Shown here: in pieces, positions 25,325-42,222 of the stretch | How the letters are laid out: the number at the start of each line of letters is the position of its first letter | Numbering within the stretch: the first letter of the stretch is position 1 | Assembly (NCBI GenBank): GCA_017483575.1 | Contig: JAFUWF010000017.1 | Location: forward strand, 124,001 to 188,000 | Length of the DNA: 64,000 bases | Direction of reading: 5' to 3' | Origin: Bacteroidales bacterium | GTDB lineage: Bacteria > Bacteroidota > Bacteroidia > Bacteroidales > P3 | Made by a program: the position numbers and the translations under genes | The notes under the pieces: model-generated | What the model was told of the DNA's origin: nothing | What the model saw: the letters and a program-made list of their open reading frames with translations, nothing else | The model's database searches: none

Positions 25325-26237
25325 AAAGGTCTTTGAGTGTCATAGTGGTCCAACGGGTAGGCACCAGCTTGGTGTCGGTCATTGTGGCGTCGAGGGTGGT
25401 GATGCGTCCGGCCAGGGCCTGGTTGACGAAGCCACAGAAGAAGTCCACGCTCCCCGGCAGCCAGCTGGCCACCTCGTGGCCTATGCCCTCGAAACGCACA
25501 ATCCAGCAGGGGTAGCCCTGCTTGCCCATCTGCTTGTAGACCTTCTTGGCGCCGTAGAGCCCGTAGGAGAGCAGCGGTGGGAACTTCTTGTAGGCCACAA
25601 TCTTGTCCTTCGTGCCGTGCATGAGCATGGTGGGTGCCGGTGGGGTCTTCCAGGTGGGCTTGCCGTGGCTCATGATGGCGCCGGAATAGGGCACCACGGC
25701 GGCAGGCATCCACCCCGCGGGGAGCGCCGAGGCTTGTGGCAGTCCGTTGGCACGGCACCAGTCGAACTGCAGCACAGTGATGGCACCGGCGGAGTTGCCG
25801 GTGAGGACAATCTTTGCGGGGTCCACCCCCAGCTCGGCGGCATGGGCGCAGACCCAGGCCACGGCGGCGGCACAATCCTCCACAGCGATGTCGATGCAAT
25901 ACTGGAACATGGCCTGCAGGCCCTTGATACCGCTGAATTCCTTCATCTTGACGGTGTCCTTCAGTCCCAGACGGTAGTCGATGCTAACCACGGTGAATCC
26001 ACGGTCGGTGAGCAACTTGGCAACGGAACGCTGGTGGCCGTTGTCGCGCTCGCCGGCGATGAAACCGCCGCCGAAGAGGGAGATCACGGCCACACCGTCG
26101 CCCCGCGGCTGCGCCGGGCGGTAGACATCGAGATAGAGCGTCGAGTCGCGCTCCACGAAAGCGTAGGTCTTCTTTTCCTGCCCCGCGGCCCATCCGGACA
26201 CCGCGAGCAGCAACAGTCCAACAATCAGTCTTTTCAT
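25314..26237 (-). CDS. Secreted alpha/beta-hydrolase (esterase/lipase)
   Basis: The 307-residue protein has a signal peptide (MKRLIVGLLLLAVSGWAAGQ) and an alpha/beta-hydrolase fold: oxyanion segment SLFGGGFIAGERDN, nucleophile elbow LTGNSAGAI, acid region MHGTKDKIV and the catalytic His in FEGIGHEVASW. It resembles carbohydrate-esterase-like or BD-FAE-type hydrolases. The substrate is unknown. Confidence 0.82.
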   Translation of the reverse strand: MKRLIVGLLLLAVSGWAAGQEKKTYAFVERDSTLYLDVYRPAQPRGDGVAVISLFGGGFIAGERDNGHQRSVAKLLTDRGFTVVSIDYRLGLKDTVKMKEFSGIKGLQAMFQYCIDIAVEDCAAAVAWVCAHAAELGVDPAKIVLTGNSAGAITVLQFDWCRANGLPQASALPAGWMPAAVVPYSGAIMSHGKPTWKTPPAPTMLMHGTKDKIVAYKKFPPLLSYGLYGAKKVYKQMGKQGYPCWIVRFEGIGHEVASWLPGSVDFFCGFVNQALAGRITTLDATMTDTKLVPTRWTTMTLKDLYAE

Positions 26238-26240
26238 GCG

Positions 26241-26996
26241 CTAGAAAGCAAAGGTGAAACCGCTGGAGATAGTGAAGAGGTCGGCGGTGAAGGGGCCACT
26301 GTCGCTGCCGGCGGAATAGAGGTCGCTCAGCCAGGCGAAGCCCACCTTGACGTTGAACTTCATGTGGCTGCTGCCGACGCGGAAGAGGAACTGCGGCTCC
26401 ACGAGGAAGTTGGCCGTGGAGTAGCTGTGCTCGCTGCCGGCGATAAGGGCGCCGTTTTCGTCGTACCTTCTGTAATCGAAATCAGGCAGATAGGCACCCA
26501 GTTTCAGGCCGAAGGCCAGGTCGATGTGCGCCGCCGTGAGGTCGTGCCAGCCGATGTTGGCCTGCGCGAAGGGCAGCATGAAATGGCCCGAATAGCCGTA
26601 TTCGCTAAAGGTAGCGGTGTCGTTCTCGTTGGCGTAGGAGGAACTGACGTTGTCGCGCCAGGCGCCGCCCATGCCGAAGCCCACGTAGGTCTCCACCACG
26701 GAGTGCTCGCCCAGGGGGTAGTAGTAGCCCGGGGCCAGCTGGGCGTAGATGTTGTCACCGCCGAAGTTGATGTGGGCCTGGCCTGCCAGCCAGTCGTTGA
26801 AGCCGTAGGACACCGTGGTGTTGAAGGTGAAGACGTCGGGCAGCACCCATGCGGAGATGCCCGCCGAGGCGTCGACGCGCACATCCTCGGCGTGGTTGAT
26901 CAGCGGGATGTCCACAGCCTGGGGATGATAGATGCTGCACGAGGTGCCCGTCAGCGCCGCGGCGGCAAGAACCAGTCCATAGAAAAGTCGTCTCAT
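26241..26996 (-). CDS. Lipoprotein with outer-membrane beta-barrel pattern
   Basis: The 251-residue protein (ATG at 26996, preferred over a GTG two codons earlier) has a lipobox (ALTGTSC) and then alternating strands with many aromatics (FGGDNIYAQLAPGYYYPLG, VGFGMGGAW) ending FTISSGFTFAF. This suggests a small barrel or autotransporter-like fold anchored by lipid. The family is not recognised. It is separated from the divergent EamA gene by an inverted-repeat structure. Confidence 0.65.
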   Translation of the reverse strand: MRRLFYGLVLAAAALTGTSCSIYHPQAVDIPLINHAEDVRVDASAGISAWVLPDVFTFNTTVSYGFNDWLAGQAHINFGGDNIYAQLAPGYYYPLGEHSVVETYVGFGMGGAWRDNVSSSYANENDTATFSEYGYSGHFMLPFAQANIGWHDLTAAHIDLAFGLKLGAYLPDFDYRRYDENGALIAGSEHSYSTANFLVEPQFLFRVGSSHMKFNVKVGFAWLSDLYSAGSDSGPFTADLFTISSGFTFAF

Positions 26997-27014
26997 ATAC
27001 ACTATTACTTTTTT

Positions 27015-27143
27015 TTGCCGGCGGGACGCCGGCGCTCCATTTATTATCCAAGTAAACGTGCGGAAGAATCATTTATTGTGTCATAGCACAATAAAAAGAT
27101 TCCGTCGGCGTTACTTCTGGAGCGCTGGCGTCCCGCCGGCCTG
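27015..27143. repeat. Inverted GC-rich pair enclosing a cruciform in a divergent promoter region
   Basis: GC-rich elements at 27015-27038 and 27119-27143 are inverted copies. Between them, TTTATTGTG and CACAATAAA (within about 27070-27096), flanked by GGAATC-type arms, form a second large hairpin. The whole unit lies between two divergent genes. Confidence 0.85.
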
Positions 27144-27153
27144 AAAAAGAGAC

Positions 27154-28185
27154 ATGTTGATAGGAGAAACCATAGCACTGTTCGTGGCCGTGTCGTGGAC
27201 GGCGACGGCGCTCTTCGCCGAGGTGGCGTCGAAGCGCATGGGCTCGCTGCCGCTGAACACGGTGCGCATGACCATGTCGCTCACCCTCCTGGCCCTCACC
27301 CTCTGGCTCACCATGGGCCAACCCTGGCCGCGCTTCGCCGACGGGCCCACGTGGGGCTGGCTGGCGCTGAGTGGCGTGGTGGGCTATGTCATTGGCGACT
27401 ACTGCCTTATGCAGGGCTACATCCTCATCGGCTCGCGCTTCGGCCAGCTCTTCATGACCCTCTCCGCCCCCACCGCCGCCCTCACCGGCCGCCTGCTCCT
27501 CGGCGAGCAGATGACCCCCCACGCCATCCTCGGCATGGTGGTGACCCTGAGCGGAATAGCGCTGTCAATACTGAGCGGAGAGCGGAGAATGGAGAACGGA
27601 GAACAAGCTACGCAGGACAGCGGCAGCCCCGCTCTCCACTCTCCACTCTCCGCTCTCCACTTAAACCTTCCCCCGCGCGGCATCTTCTACGCCTCCATGG
27701 CCGGCATCTGCCAGGGCTTCGGACTGGTGCTGAGCAAGATAGGCCTCGAGCACTACGACGCCTCCATCGCCGCCGCGGGCCTCGCCGACCATGCCGCGCC
27801 CACGGACGCCCTGCTGCCGCTGCCGCTCTACCTCTCCATGCCCTTCGCCGCCACCATGATCCGCGCCAGCATAGGCCTCGTGGGGTTCTTCGCTTTGCTG
27901 CTGATTTTCAACCGCGACTGGAAGGAAAAGCTCTCCCATGCCGTCCACGACCGCAAGGCCATGTGGTGCGTCTTCGGCGCCACCATCTTCGGCCCCTTCA
28001 TCGGCGTCAGCGCCTCGCTGCTGGCCACGCAATACACCTCCACGGGCATCGCACAGACCCTTTTCGCCCTCACGCCGGTGCTCATCCTCGCCCCCGCGGC
28101 GCTCCTCTTCCACCAGAAAGTCACTCCCCGCGAGGTCCTCGGCGCCGTCATCTCCGTCGCCGGCGTCTGCCTCTTCTTTATCTGA
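27154..28185 (+). CDS. EamA-family (DMT) transporter
   Basis: The 343-residue protein has two five-helix EamA repeats (LIGETIALFVAVSWTATALF to VTLSGIALSIL, and GIFYASMAGICQGFGLVLSK to VISVAGVCLFFI). The family exports metabolites or amino acids. The loop between the halves carries a repeat hairpin encoding residues about 140-170 (SGERRMENGEQ and LHSPLSALHL), which lengthens it relative to relatives. The helices are intact. Confidence 0.88.
   Translation: MLIGETIALFVAVSWTATALFAEVASKRMGSLPLNTVRMTMSLTLLALTLWLTMGQPWPRFADGPTWGWLALSGVVGYVIGDYCLMQGYILIGSRFGQLFMTLSAPTAALTGRLLLGEQMTPHAILGMVVTLSGIALSILSGERRMENGEQATQDSGSPALHSPLSALHLNLPPRGIFYASMAGICQGFGLVLSKIGLEHYDASIAAAGLADHAAPTDALLPLPLYLSMPFAATMIRASIGLVGFFALLLIFNRDWKEKLSHAVHDRKAMWCVFGATIFGPFIGVSASLLATQYTSTGIAQTLFALTPVLILAPAALLFHQKVTPREVLGAVISVAGVCLFFI
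27573..27663. repeat. 7-nt word hairpin inside the EamA gene
   Basis: Left arm of GGAGAGC/GGAGAAC words, right arm of CTCTCCA/CTCTCCG words, about 30 nt apart. It is translated in frame in the inter-repeat loop. Confidence 0.9.
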
Positions 28186-28228
28186 TAAACGATACAAAAT
28201 CAGCCCGATTTAACATTTTTTAACATCC

Positions 28229-28332
28229 ATATAACTCACTAATAATCACTATTATTAATATAACAACCTCTTCCCATCCTCCAGTCATCCTGATCCCACC
28301 CTCGTACCACCCATCGCGGGAGCAGAATTTGG
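28229..28332. repeat. Intergenic polypyrimidine repeat, copy 2
   Basis: It begins ATAACTCACTAATAATCA as at 10149, followed by CTCTTCCCATCCTCC and a CATCGCGGGAGCAGAATTTG end. It lies upstream of the giant GH94 gene. Confidence 0.7.
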
Positions 28333-28405
28333 TCGTTCGGGGGGACGAATTTTTTATGTTGATAAAATTAGATAATTTAGTTTTGGCCGTATGGAGTTTT
28401 TTTCG

Positions 28406-28413
28406 TAATTTTG
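28406..28413 (+). promoter_or_regulatory. Promoter -7 box of the giant GH94 gene
   Basis: TAATTTTG followed by CAG, 28 nt before the start, with TTTTGG at 28381-28386 as the -33 element. Confidence 0.7.
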
Positions 28414-28441
28414 CAGTCCATATTATTACAATCTGAAACTT

Positions 28442-36187
<7,746 letters not shown>

Positions 36188-36204
36188 TAACCACCACATT
36201 TACC

Positions 36205-36280
36205 CTATCATCTTCTTCCCATCCCCTTACCACCCTCCTACCCCCCTCTTGCCACCCTTTTCCCGGGAAAAAGATGATAG
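36205..36280. repeat. Intergenic polypyrimidine repeat with inverted ends, copy 3
   Basis: CTATCATCTT at the left end and AAGATGATAG at the right end are exact inverses enclosing CTTCCCATCCCCTTACCACC and a CCCGGG palindrome. It lies just ahead of the GH97 start. Confidence 0.75.
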
Positions 36281-36312
36281 AAAAGAAAACAAACAATCGA
36301 CACCTGATTAAG

Positions 36313-38721
36313 ATGAAAAGGCACCTCCTCTTTTTCTGCCTCATGCTGGTAGGAAGCACCCTCTGGGCCTACGAGCCCACGACTCTCAAACCGCTGAAAA
36401 GCCCCGACGGCCGCATGGAAATGACCTTCCGCATCTGGGACCTCGCCGACGGCACCATCGAATACAGCCTCTATCGCGACGGTGAATGCGTCGTTCTGCC
36501 GTCGAAGCTGGGCTTCACGCTGGAATGGCGAAAAAGCGACCTCGCCAGCCACTTCCGCCTTGTCGATGTGCACACCAGCTCGTTCGACGAGGTGTGGCAA
36601 CCCGTTTGGGGCGAGGAAGCCAACATCCGCAACCGGTACAACGAGATGGCGATTACGCTGGTGCAGGACTATTACCTCGACCATGAGGGCAAGCGCGTGG
36701 ACAAACCGACAGTGATGCTCATTCGCTTCCGCCTCTACGACGATGGCCTCGCCTTCCGCTACGAGTGGCCCCAGGAGGGCAATTCGTTGGTGACCTTCTG
36801 GCTCACCGGCGAGCTGACAGAGTTCCGCATGACGGGCGACCACACGGCATGGTGGATTCCGGGCGACTACGACACGCAGGAGTTCAACTATACCAAGAGC
36901 CGCCTGAGCGAGGTGCACAGCCTGCACGAGAGTCCGCACCTCACCGGCGGCTGGCCCTGGAAGAGTTTTTCCCAGAGCGGCGTGCAGACGGCCCTGCAGA
37001 TGAAGACCGACGAGGGGCTCTACATCAACATCCACGAGGCTGCGGTGCTCGACTTCCCGACGATGAACCTGGGCATCGACAGTACGGTGCGGACGGCGGA
37101 CGGCGGTATGGAATATTCGCTGAAAGTGCACCTCACCCCCGATGCTACCGGCTATGTGGGTCGGCTGACCGCCCCCTGCTATTCTCCCTGGCGCACCGTG
37201 CAGGTGTGCGAGAGTGCGACGGAGGTGTTGCGTTCGCGCCTGATACTGAATCTCAACGAGCCGTGCGCGCTGGAGGATGTCGGCTGGATTCATCCGACAA
37301 AATACATGGGCGTGTGGTGGGAGATGATCAGCGACAAGAGTTGCTGGAGCATCACCAACGACTTCCCCTCCGTGCGCCTGCCGGGCGACCCAAGCGTACC
37401 GCCGTCGCTTGCAGGAAGCTATACCGACTACAGCAAATGCAAGCCCCACGGCCGCCACGCCGCCAACACGGAGAACGTGAAGCGATACATCGACTTTGCC
37501 GCCGCCAACGGCTTCGACGCCCTCCTCATCGAGGGCTGGAACATCGGCTGGGAAGACTGGTACGGCAAGGAGAAAGACTACGTTTTCGACTTCGTCACCC
37601 CCTACCCAGACTTCGACCTGCCGGGCCTGAACAAATACGCCCACGAGCACGGCATCCGCCTCATCATGCACCACGAAAGCTCCTCCTCCATTGGGAACTA
37701 CGAGCGCTGGATGGACACCGCCTACCGCCTCATGAACCGCTACGGCTACGATGCCGTCAAGAGCGGCTACGTGGGCAAGATTGTGCCCCACGGCGAGCAC
37801 CACTACAGCCAGCCGCTCATCAACCACTACCACCGCGCCGTGGTCGAGGCCGCGCAGCGCCACATCATGGTCAACGCCCACGAGGCCGTGCGCCCCACGG
37901 GTCTGTGCCGCACGTGGCCCAACATGATCGGCAACGAGAGCGCCATGGGTACCGAATTCCGCGGACGCATCCTGCCGGGCCACACCACCATCCTCCCCTT
38001 CACACGCCTGCAGGGCGGCCCCATGGACTACACGCCCGGCATCTTCGAGACCGACATGGAGAAGAACGCCCCGTGGAACAAGGACCTAATGCGGCACACC
38101 ATCTGCAACCAGCTGGCCCTATACGTCACCTTCTACTCGCCCCTGCAGATGGCCGCCGACTTCCCGGAGCACTACGAGCCCCACATGGACGCCTTCCAGT
38201 TCATCAAGGATGTGGCCGTCGACTGGGACACATCGATTTATATTATGGCCGAGCCCGGCGACTACATCGTCACCGCCCGCCACCCCAAGACCTCCACCCT
38301 CAACCTCGCCGCCGAAGGCGTGGAGCAGCTCCCCGACGGCAAACAGGGCATAATCTCCAGCGCCGCCCGCTTTGTCTATGGGCTGGATAATCCAGAAGGT
38401 CCAGACAATCTAGAGAATCTAGAACCCCTGGATACTTGGTTTGTCGGTTGCATCACCGACGAGCAGGCCCGAGAGGTGGAGGTGAAGCTGGACTTCCTGA
38501 AGCCCGGCGTGAAATACGAGGCCACCATCTACGCCGACGCGAAAGACGCCAGCGGCTGGGTGAGCGACGTCACCATCGGCTGGGAAGCGGCGCAGAAAGA
38601 GGGCTATAACCCCAAGGCCTACACCATCACCAAGAAGACCGTCACCAGCAAGAGCAAACTGAAGCTCCGCCTGGCTCCCTGCGGCGGCTTCGCGGTATCA
38701 ATCCGTGAGATTAAGAAATAA
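36313..38721 (+). CDS. GH97 alpha-glucosidase (SusB-like, inverting type)
   Basis: The 802-residue secreted enzyme has a signal peptide (MKRHLLFFCLMLVGSTLWAY), an N-terminal GH97 sandwich, a TIM barrel (HGRHAANTENVKRYIDFAAA, DALLIEGWNIGWEDW) and a C-terminal sheet domain. Family residues seen are HHESSSS, VNAHEAVRPTGL and GNESAMGTEFRG. Glu in HHE, rather than Asp, points to the inverting SusB-type mechanism. It probably releases glucose from alpha-glucans in the periplasm. ATG 36313 is chosen because the earlier ATG at 36274 lies in a repeat and precedes no signal peptide. A 9-nt word tract encodes residues about 690-707. Confidence 0.93.
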   Translation: MKRHLLFFCLMLVGSTLWAYEPTTLKPLKSPDGRMEMTFRIWDLADGTIEYSLYRDGECVVLPSKLGFTLEWRKSDLASHFRLVDVHTSSFDEVWQPVWGEEANIRNRYNEMAITLVQDYYLDHEGKRVDKPTVMLIRFRLYDDGLAFRYEWPQEGNSLVTFWLTGELTEFRMTGDHTAWWIPGDYDTQEFNYTKSRLSEVHSLHESPHLTGGWPWKSFSQSGVQTALQMKTDEGLYINIHEAAVLDFPTMNLGIDSTVRTADGGMEYSLKVHLTPDATGYVGRLTAPCYSPWRTVQVCESATEVLRSRLILNLNEPCALEDVGWIHPTKYMGVWWEMISDKSCWSITNDFPSVRLPGDPSVPPSLAGSYTDYSKCKPHGRHAANTENVKRYIDFAAANGFDALLIEGWNIGWEDWYGKEKDYVFDFVTPYPDFDLPGLNKYAHEHGIRLIMHHESSSSIGNYERWMDTAYRLMNRYGYDAVKSGYVGKIVPHGEHHYSQPLINHYHRAVVEAAQRHIMVNAHEAVRPTGLCRTWPNMIGNESAMGTEFRGRILPGHTTILPFTRLQGGPMDYTPGIFETDMEKNAPWNKDLMRHTICNQLALYVTFYSPLQMAADFPEHYEPHMDAFQFIKDVAVDWDTSIYIMAEPGDYIVTARHPKTSTLNLAAEGVEQLPDGKQGIISSAARFVYGLDNPEGPDNLENLEPLDTWFVGCITDEQAREVEVKLDFLKPGVKYEATIYADAKDASGWVSDVTIGWEAAQKEGYNPKAYTITKKTVTSKSKLKLRLAPCGGFAVSIREIKK
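38382..38433. repeat. 9-nt word array inside GH97
   Basis: Words such as CCAGACAAT, CTAGAGAAT and CTGGATAAT repeat with an inverted flavour (CTGGAT near both ends), translated as LDNPEGPDNLENLEPLD. Confidence 0.8.
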
Positions 38722-38735
38722 TGCCATGAAGAAAA

Positions 38736-38852
38736 GGCGCCTGCGGCGCATCGGGCGTGGCCGGCGGCTCGCTGCTAATCATCCCCATGGCCTGCTCCTT
38801 CTTCGGCATCGGCAACGACGTGGCCATGCAGGCCGTGGGGATAGGCTTCATA
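38736..38852 (+). pseudogene. Remnant of an SstT-type Na+/serine-threonine symporter gene
   Basis: The frame from 38736 reads [20 protein letters not shown] and continues [19 protein letters not shown]. This is the highly conserved C-terminal transport segment of SstT-like dicarboxylate/amino-acid:cation symporters, but there is no upstream coding region and the match stops abruptly near 38852. A short ATGAAGAAAAG joined to it suggests an internal deletion that left both ends. It lies between GH97 and the convergent glycosylase gene. Confidence 0.75.
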
Positions 38853-38870
38853 CTACGACCGCAAGAAGCG

Positions 38871-39458
38871 TCAGAGTGCAGACTGAAACATACGGCTGTA
38901 GTAGTCGGCCTTCTCCATCAGCGGCATGGGATAAGCGCGCGAGGAGGAGGGCATGCGCCAGAGGCGCAGGTCTCTTCCGTTTATGGTAAAGGTGTTGTAT
39001 TCGCCCAGCTTGGGCACCTCGACGCCGTAGTCCTCGGTCAGTACAGAGAAGCTCTTCTGGCCGGTGCAGACGATGTCGTGGCAGAGGGGTATCTGTTCCA
39101 GCAATGCCGGGATGTCGGTCTTCTCCACGATTTGCAGATCCTTGTCCGAGGCGTTGCCGCTCAGGCGACGTATGGCCGTGGCGGTGTCGAAGATGGCGAT
39201 ACCCTTCTCTGTGAGCAGCGCCTCGATGTCCGCCAGCCGGAACATCTTGTGCTCCGCATCAACTAATCGCTGGCTGTCGCCGAAGAACACTGCGCCGAAG
39301 ATTTCCCACATCATATTGGTGCGGTTGGGGTAGAAGAACTCCATGCACCACCTTTTGCGAGGCGGCGGAAAGCTTCCCAGCATCAGCAGCCGCGCATTCT
39401 TCGGCAGGAACGGTTTTAAGGGGTGCCGCTCAATTTCAGGTTCATTTTTTATCGTCAT
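38871..39458 (-). CDS. Uracil/deoxyinosine-DNA glycosylase family protein
   Basis: The 195-residue protein shows the UDG-superfamily pattern: [16 protein letters not shown] near the N-terminus (active-site loop), [17 protein letters not shown], and [20 protein letters not shown] near the C-terminus (the second loop). It resembles the Mug/hypoxanthine-glycosylase branch, which removes deaminated bases. The exact base preference is uncertain. The gene begins inside the end of the next upstream gene. Confidence 0.82.
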   Translation of the reverse strand: MTIKNEPEIERHPLKPFLPKNARLLMLGSFPPPRKRWCMEFFYPNRTNMMWEIFGAVFFGDSQRLVDAEHKMFRLADIEALLTEKGIAIFDTATAIRRLSGNASDKDLQIVEKTDIPALLEQIPLCHDIVCTGQKSFSVLTEDYGVEVPKLGEYNTFTINGRDLRLWRMPSSSRAYPMPLMEKADYYSRMFQSAL

Positions 39459-41241
39459 CGCTGTCGAAGGGTAATGTTGGGTCGGCCAGCTGGAGCAGGT
39501 ATTTGCAGAGTGCCCGGAAAGGCCAGAAAAGGGGGTTGATTTCCTTGCTGTAGTAGGGGTGGTTGTAGTCGTTCACCACGTGGTAGCCCTCGGCGGTGCG
39601 GTGCTCGATGTTGTAGATGGCTGGCGGCGAGGTGAAAAAGTCGTTGGCCAGGTACAGCGTGTCGATTCCGGCAGTGTCGGCCAATGCCTTCAGATGCTTC
39701 CACTCCTCGTCGGACAACACTCGTTGGCCCTCGCTCTTGATTCCGTGGCGGAAATGGTCGAGGCCAGGATAAGTCTTGTATTCATCCTCCTTTGCGATGC
39801 GCCAGACGATACGGGCCTCTTTGCCATCGGTGATTACCTTGACCAGTACCGGGGTCTTCTTTTGTACGTAATCACCCCGCAGCAGGAGAAACCGCCACTC
39901 CTCCAGAATGCCCTGTGGCAGCGGCCCGTGCATGTCGCCTTCGCCGAAGCCTCGCAGGTGGTACGACACCTGTCGGCAGCGCCTGTTCACATCCGCTGTG
40001 TCGGCCTCATGGCATAGTCCCATCTCTTCCGGCAGCACTAGGTATTCGAACTGCGGGTTCTCCTCCTCGATAATCTTGGGGTTGTGTGGCACTCCCAGTT
40101 CCTGCTCCAGCCGCACAATGATTGGGTAGAGTTCTTGATGGTCACCGGTCTCGTCCCAATATTGGTAATAGTACTTCAGCGCACTGTCGGCAAGCGTGTT
40201 GAAGTAGTGGTGCTCGTACAGCAGCGGGTCGCCGTACAGCCGGCAGTAGTAATCACGGTACATTTGGGCCTTGGCCGAGGTGTCGGCGATGCAGGCTTTC
40301 CAATCGTCGTATGTATCACGATATTTCCTTGAGAGCCGTTCCAGGTTGCCAACGTAGTCGTCTCCCTCCTCAATGTATCTTTTTATCCAATCTCCGACAT
40401 CGGGGCCTTTCGTCGGCCCGTGCTTGGCCTGCTCTTCCGCGTTGGCGTATATCTTTATCTCCATTATCCATTCCGCATCTGTTATCGGCTGGCCACGACT
40501 GTAGAGCACATTGAAGCGAGGCACTTTCTTCAGTGCTTTCTGGATGGCGCGCATCTGTTTGGCCGATGCCCCAGGGATTTTCACCTTCTTTATGCGGCCA
40601 TCGGCATCCACTTTCTGCACATGCACTTCCAACCAACTATTCATATCCTTCGGGGCAAGCCGGGTGTAGTCGATCTGCGATTCGACGAAGGTTTGCATCA
40701 AGTTGGTAGCGCCGTAGTTCTCGTCGGAAAATGGGAGGAAACTCTTTCGGTTGTCGTACACATGGTGCTCCTTCACGATGCCTTGATGCATGACGTATTC
40801 GATGTCGAATTCGTACAGCGAGGCATAGCCCATGTGGATATAGTACAACAGGTCGCCGCTCACGGAGACAATGGGCTCATTCACCCAAGAGGCGAAAACG
40901 CCCCTGGGGGTCGCCTTGTCGCCGAACAGCCTCGACAAGGGGTAGAAGTCGGTGCTGTCGCCTTTATCGTCCAAGCGGATGCCCGTGAGGAAAAGGCTGT
41001 CCTTGCGGAGCTCGAAGTAGGCCTGATAATTTCGCCAGCAGGCGGTGGAGCCAAGCCCATACATGTCGTCAGGCCTGGGGTGTTCCGCATCGAAATAGCC
41101 TTCAAGGGGGTTGCAGAACAGGTACAGCGTGTCGCCCTCCACCACAAGGATGTCAGGGATCTGCGCCGTGGCATGCGCCACCCTCGGCATCCCGACAAAC
41201 AGGATGACGATTATCGCTGCCATTAGTTTCCAGGTTTTCAT
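39442..41241 (-). CDS. Secreted protein of unknown function, with a TonB-C-like middle
   Basis: The 599-residue protein starts at ATG 41241 (an in-frame TTG lies further upstream) and has a signal peptide (LMAAIIVILFVGMPRVAHA). Around residues 210-270 a segment (VHVQKVDADGRIKKVKIPGA, then MRAIQKALKKVPRF) looks like a TonB C-terminal fold. Two regions, LYPIIVRLEQELGVPHNPK and the C-terminal part, resemble the protein at 53223-54470, so they are probably paralogues. The role is not known. Confidence 0.6.
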   Translation of the reverse strand: MKTWKLMAAIIVILFVGMPRVAHATAQIPDILVVEGDTLYLFCNPLEGYFDAEHPRPDDMYGLGSTACWRNYQAYFELRKDSLFLTGIRLDDKGDSTDFYPLSRLFGDKATPRGVFASWVNEPIVSVSGDLLYYIHMGYASLYEFDIEYVMHQGIVKEHHVYDNRKSFLPFSDENYGATNLMQTFVESQIDYTRLAPKDMNSWLEVHVQKVDADGRIKKVKIPGASAKQMRAIQKALKKVPRFNVLYSRGQPITDAEWIMEIKIYANAEEQAKHGPTKGPDVGDWIKRYIEEGDDYVGNLERLSRKYRDTYDDWKACIADTSAKAQMYRDYYCRLYGDPLLYEHHYFNTLADSALKYYYQYWDETGDHQELYPIIVRLEQELGVPHNPKIIEEENPQFEYLVLPEEMGLCHEADTADVNRRCRQVSYHLRGFGEGDMHGPLPQGILEEWRFLLLRGDYVQKKTPVLVKVITDGKEARIVWRIAKEDEYKTYPGLDHFRHGIKSEGQRVLSDEEWKHLKALADTAGIDTLYLANDFFTSPPAIYNIEHRTAEGYHVVNDYNHPYYSKEINPLFWPFRALCKYLLQLADPTLPFDSDDDKK

Positions 41242-41242
41242 A

Positions 41243-41785
41243 TTACTGACCAATTAGGGCGTCGGCCTGTGCTTGGAGCGACTGGCGGTCGGCGTCGGAG
41301 AGGATGAGGCGGTTGGTGCTCCAGCTCTCGGGCGGCAGGGCGACACCGGTCTGCTCGGGCAGGACGTTGGCGCGGATGAAGGTGAGCATCTCTGTGAGCT
41401 TGGCGCGGCAGCCTGCGGTGGCGGCCTTGCCACCGGCGCCGCTGATGGCCACGGCCTTGCCGACGATGCTGGTCGGCGTGGCATAGTCCATCGGCTTCTC
41501 GGGGCGCGACAGCCAGTCCAGCAGGTTCTTCAGGTGCCCCGGATAGCTGCCGTTGTACTCAGGCGTGAATATCCACACCGCGTTGCTCTCCGTCACGGCT
41601 TCGCGCAGCCTGACGACCGCCTCCGGCGTCGGGAACTCGTTGTCCTGGTTGAGCATCGGCACCGCGCCGTAGTCAAGCCACCTGACATCGGCCTCGCCGC
41701 CGAGCATCTTCTCGGCTTCCACAGCCATCTGCCTATTGAACGACTCCCCCCGTAGCGACCCAACAACAAACAATATCTTCTTCAT
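41243..41785 (-). CDS. NADPH-dependent FMN reductase family protein
   Basis: The 180-residue flavodoxin-fold protein has the FMN phosphate loop VGSLRGESFNRQM, FTPEYNGSYPGHLKNLLDWL and KAVAISGAGGKAAT, all typical of the YieF/ArsH-like NAD(P)H:FMN or quinone reductases. The ATG at 41785 is chosen because a TATCTTTG box lies upstream of it and the longer frame covers that promoter. It stops one base before the neighbouring start. Confidence 0.9.
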   Translation of the reverse strand: MKKILFVVGSLRGESFNRQMAVEAEKMLGGEADVRWLDYGAVPMLNQDNEFPTPEAVVRLREAVTESNAVWIFTPEYNGSYPGHLKNLLDWLSRPEKPMDYATPTSIVGKAVAISGAGGKAATAGCRAKLTEMLTFIRANVLPEQTGVALPPESWSTNRLILSDADRQSLQAQADALIGQ

Positions 41786-41818
41786 AATCCTGATAATTTT
41801 AGTTTTACAAACACGCCG

Positions 41819-41826
41819 CAAAGATA
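41819..41826 (-). promoter_or_regulatory. Promoter -7 box of the flavin reductase gene
   Basis: On the minus strand it reads TATCTTTG followed by CGGCG, 33 nt upstream of the start. Confidence 0.7.
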
Positions 41827-41841
41827 CACCTTTTTCCCCAC

Positions 41842-41888
41842 ATGGCAAAATAATTTTTGCCAATCCAAATAAATGTCGTATTTTTGCA
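41842..41888. repeat. Toxin-antitoxin cassette promoter repeat, copy 1
   Basis: ATTTTTGCCAATCCAAAT followed by AAATGTCGTATTTTTGCA is shared almost exactly with 43811-43847 and closely with 42822-42858. It includes the -7 box TATTTTTG at 41879-41886. Confidence 0.85.
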
Positions 41889-41919
41889 CCGGATTTAAGT
41901 ATTAGATTAGTGAACTGAA

Positions 41920-42222
41920 ATGACAGCAAAAGTCGCAGATATCACCAAACAGATAAGCGGTTATCTCGCCACACAGCCGGTGCAACGTGCTTGGCTGTTC
42001 GGCTCTTATGCTCGTGGCGAACAGCGTGAGGACAGCGACATCGACATCTTGGTTGCATTCGACTCGACTGTCGGATTGTTCAAATATGCTGCCATCTATA
42101 CCGACCTGAAGGAACTTCTCGGCCTGGAAGTCGACCTGGTACAGGAAGGGGCGTTGAAACCCTACGCCGCTGCCACTGCCGACCGAGACAAAATACTGAT
42201 ATATGAGAGACCCACGGCGTGA
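41920..42222 (+). CDS. MNT-type nucleotidyltransferase antitoxin (MntA-like)
   Basis: The 100-residue protein carries the minimal nucleotidyltransferase motif GSYARGEQREDSDIDILV (GS-x10-DxD) with the ARG sequence of MntA. In type VII toxin-antitoxin systems MntA blocks the HEPN partner by transferring AMP to its active-site Tyr. The HEPN gene overlaps its end by 20 nt. It follows a cassette promoter. Confidence 0.9.
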   Translation: MTAKVADITKQISGYLATQPVQRAWLFGSYARGEQREDSDIDILVAFDSTVGLFKYAAIYTDLKELLGLEVDLVQEGALKPYAAATADRDKILIYERPTA

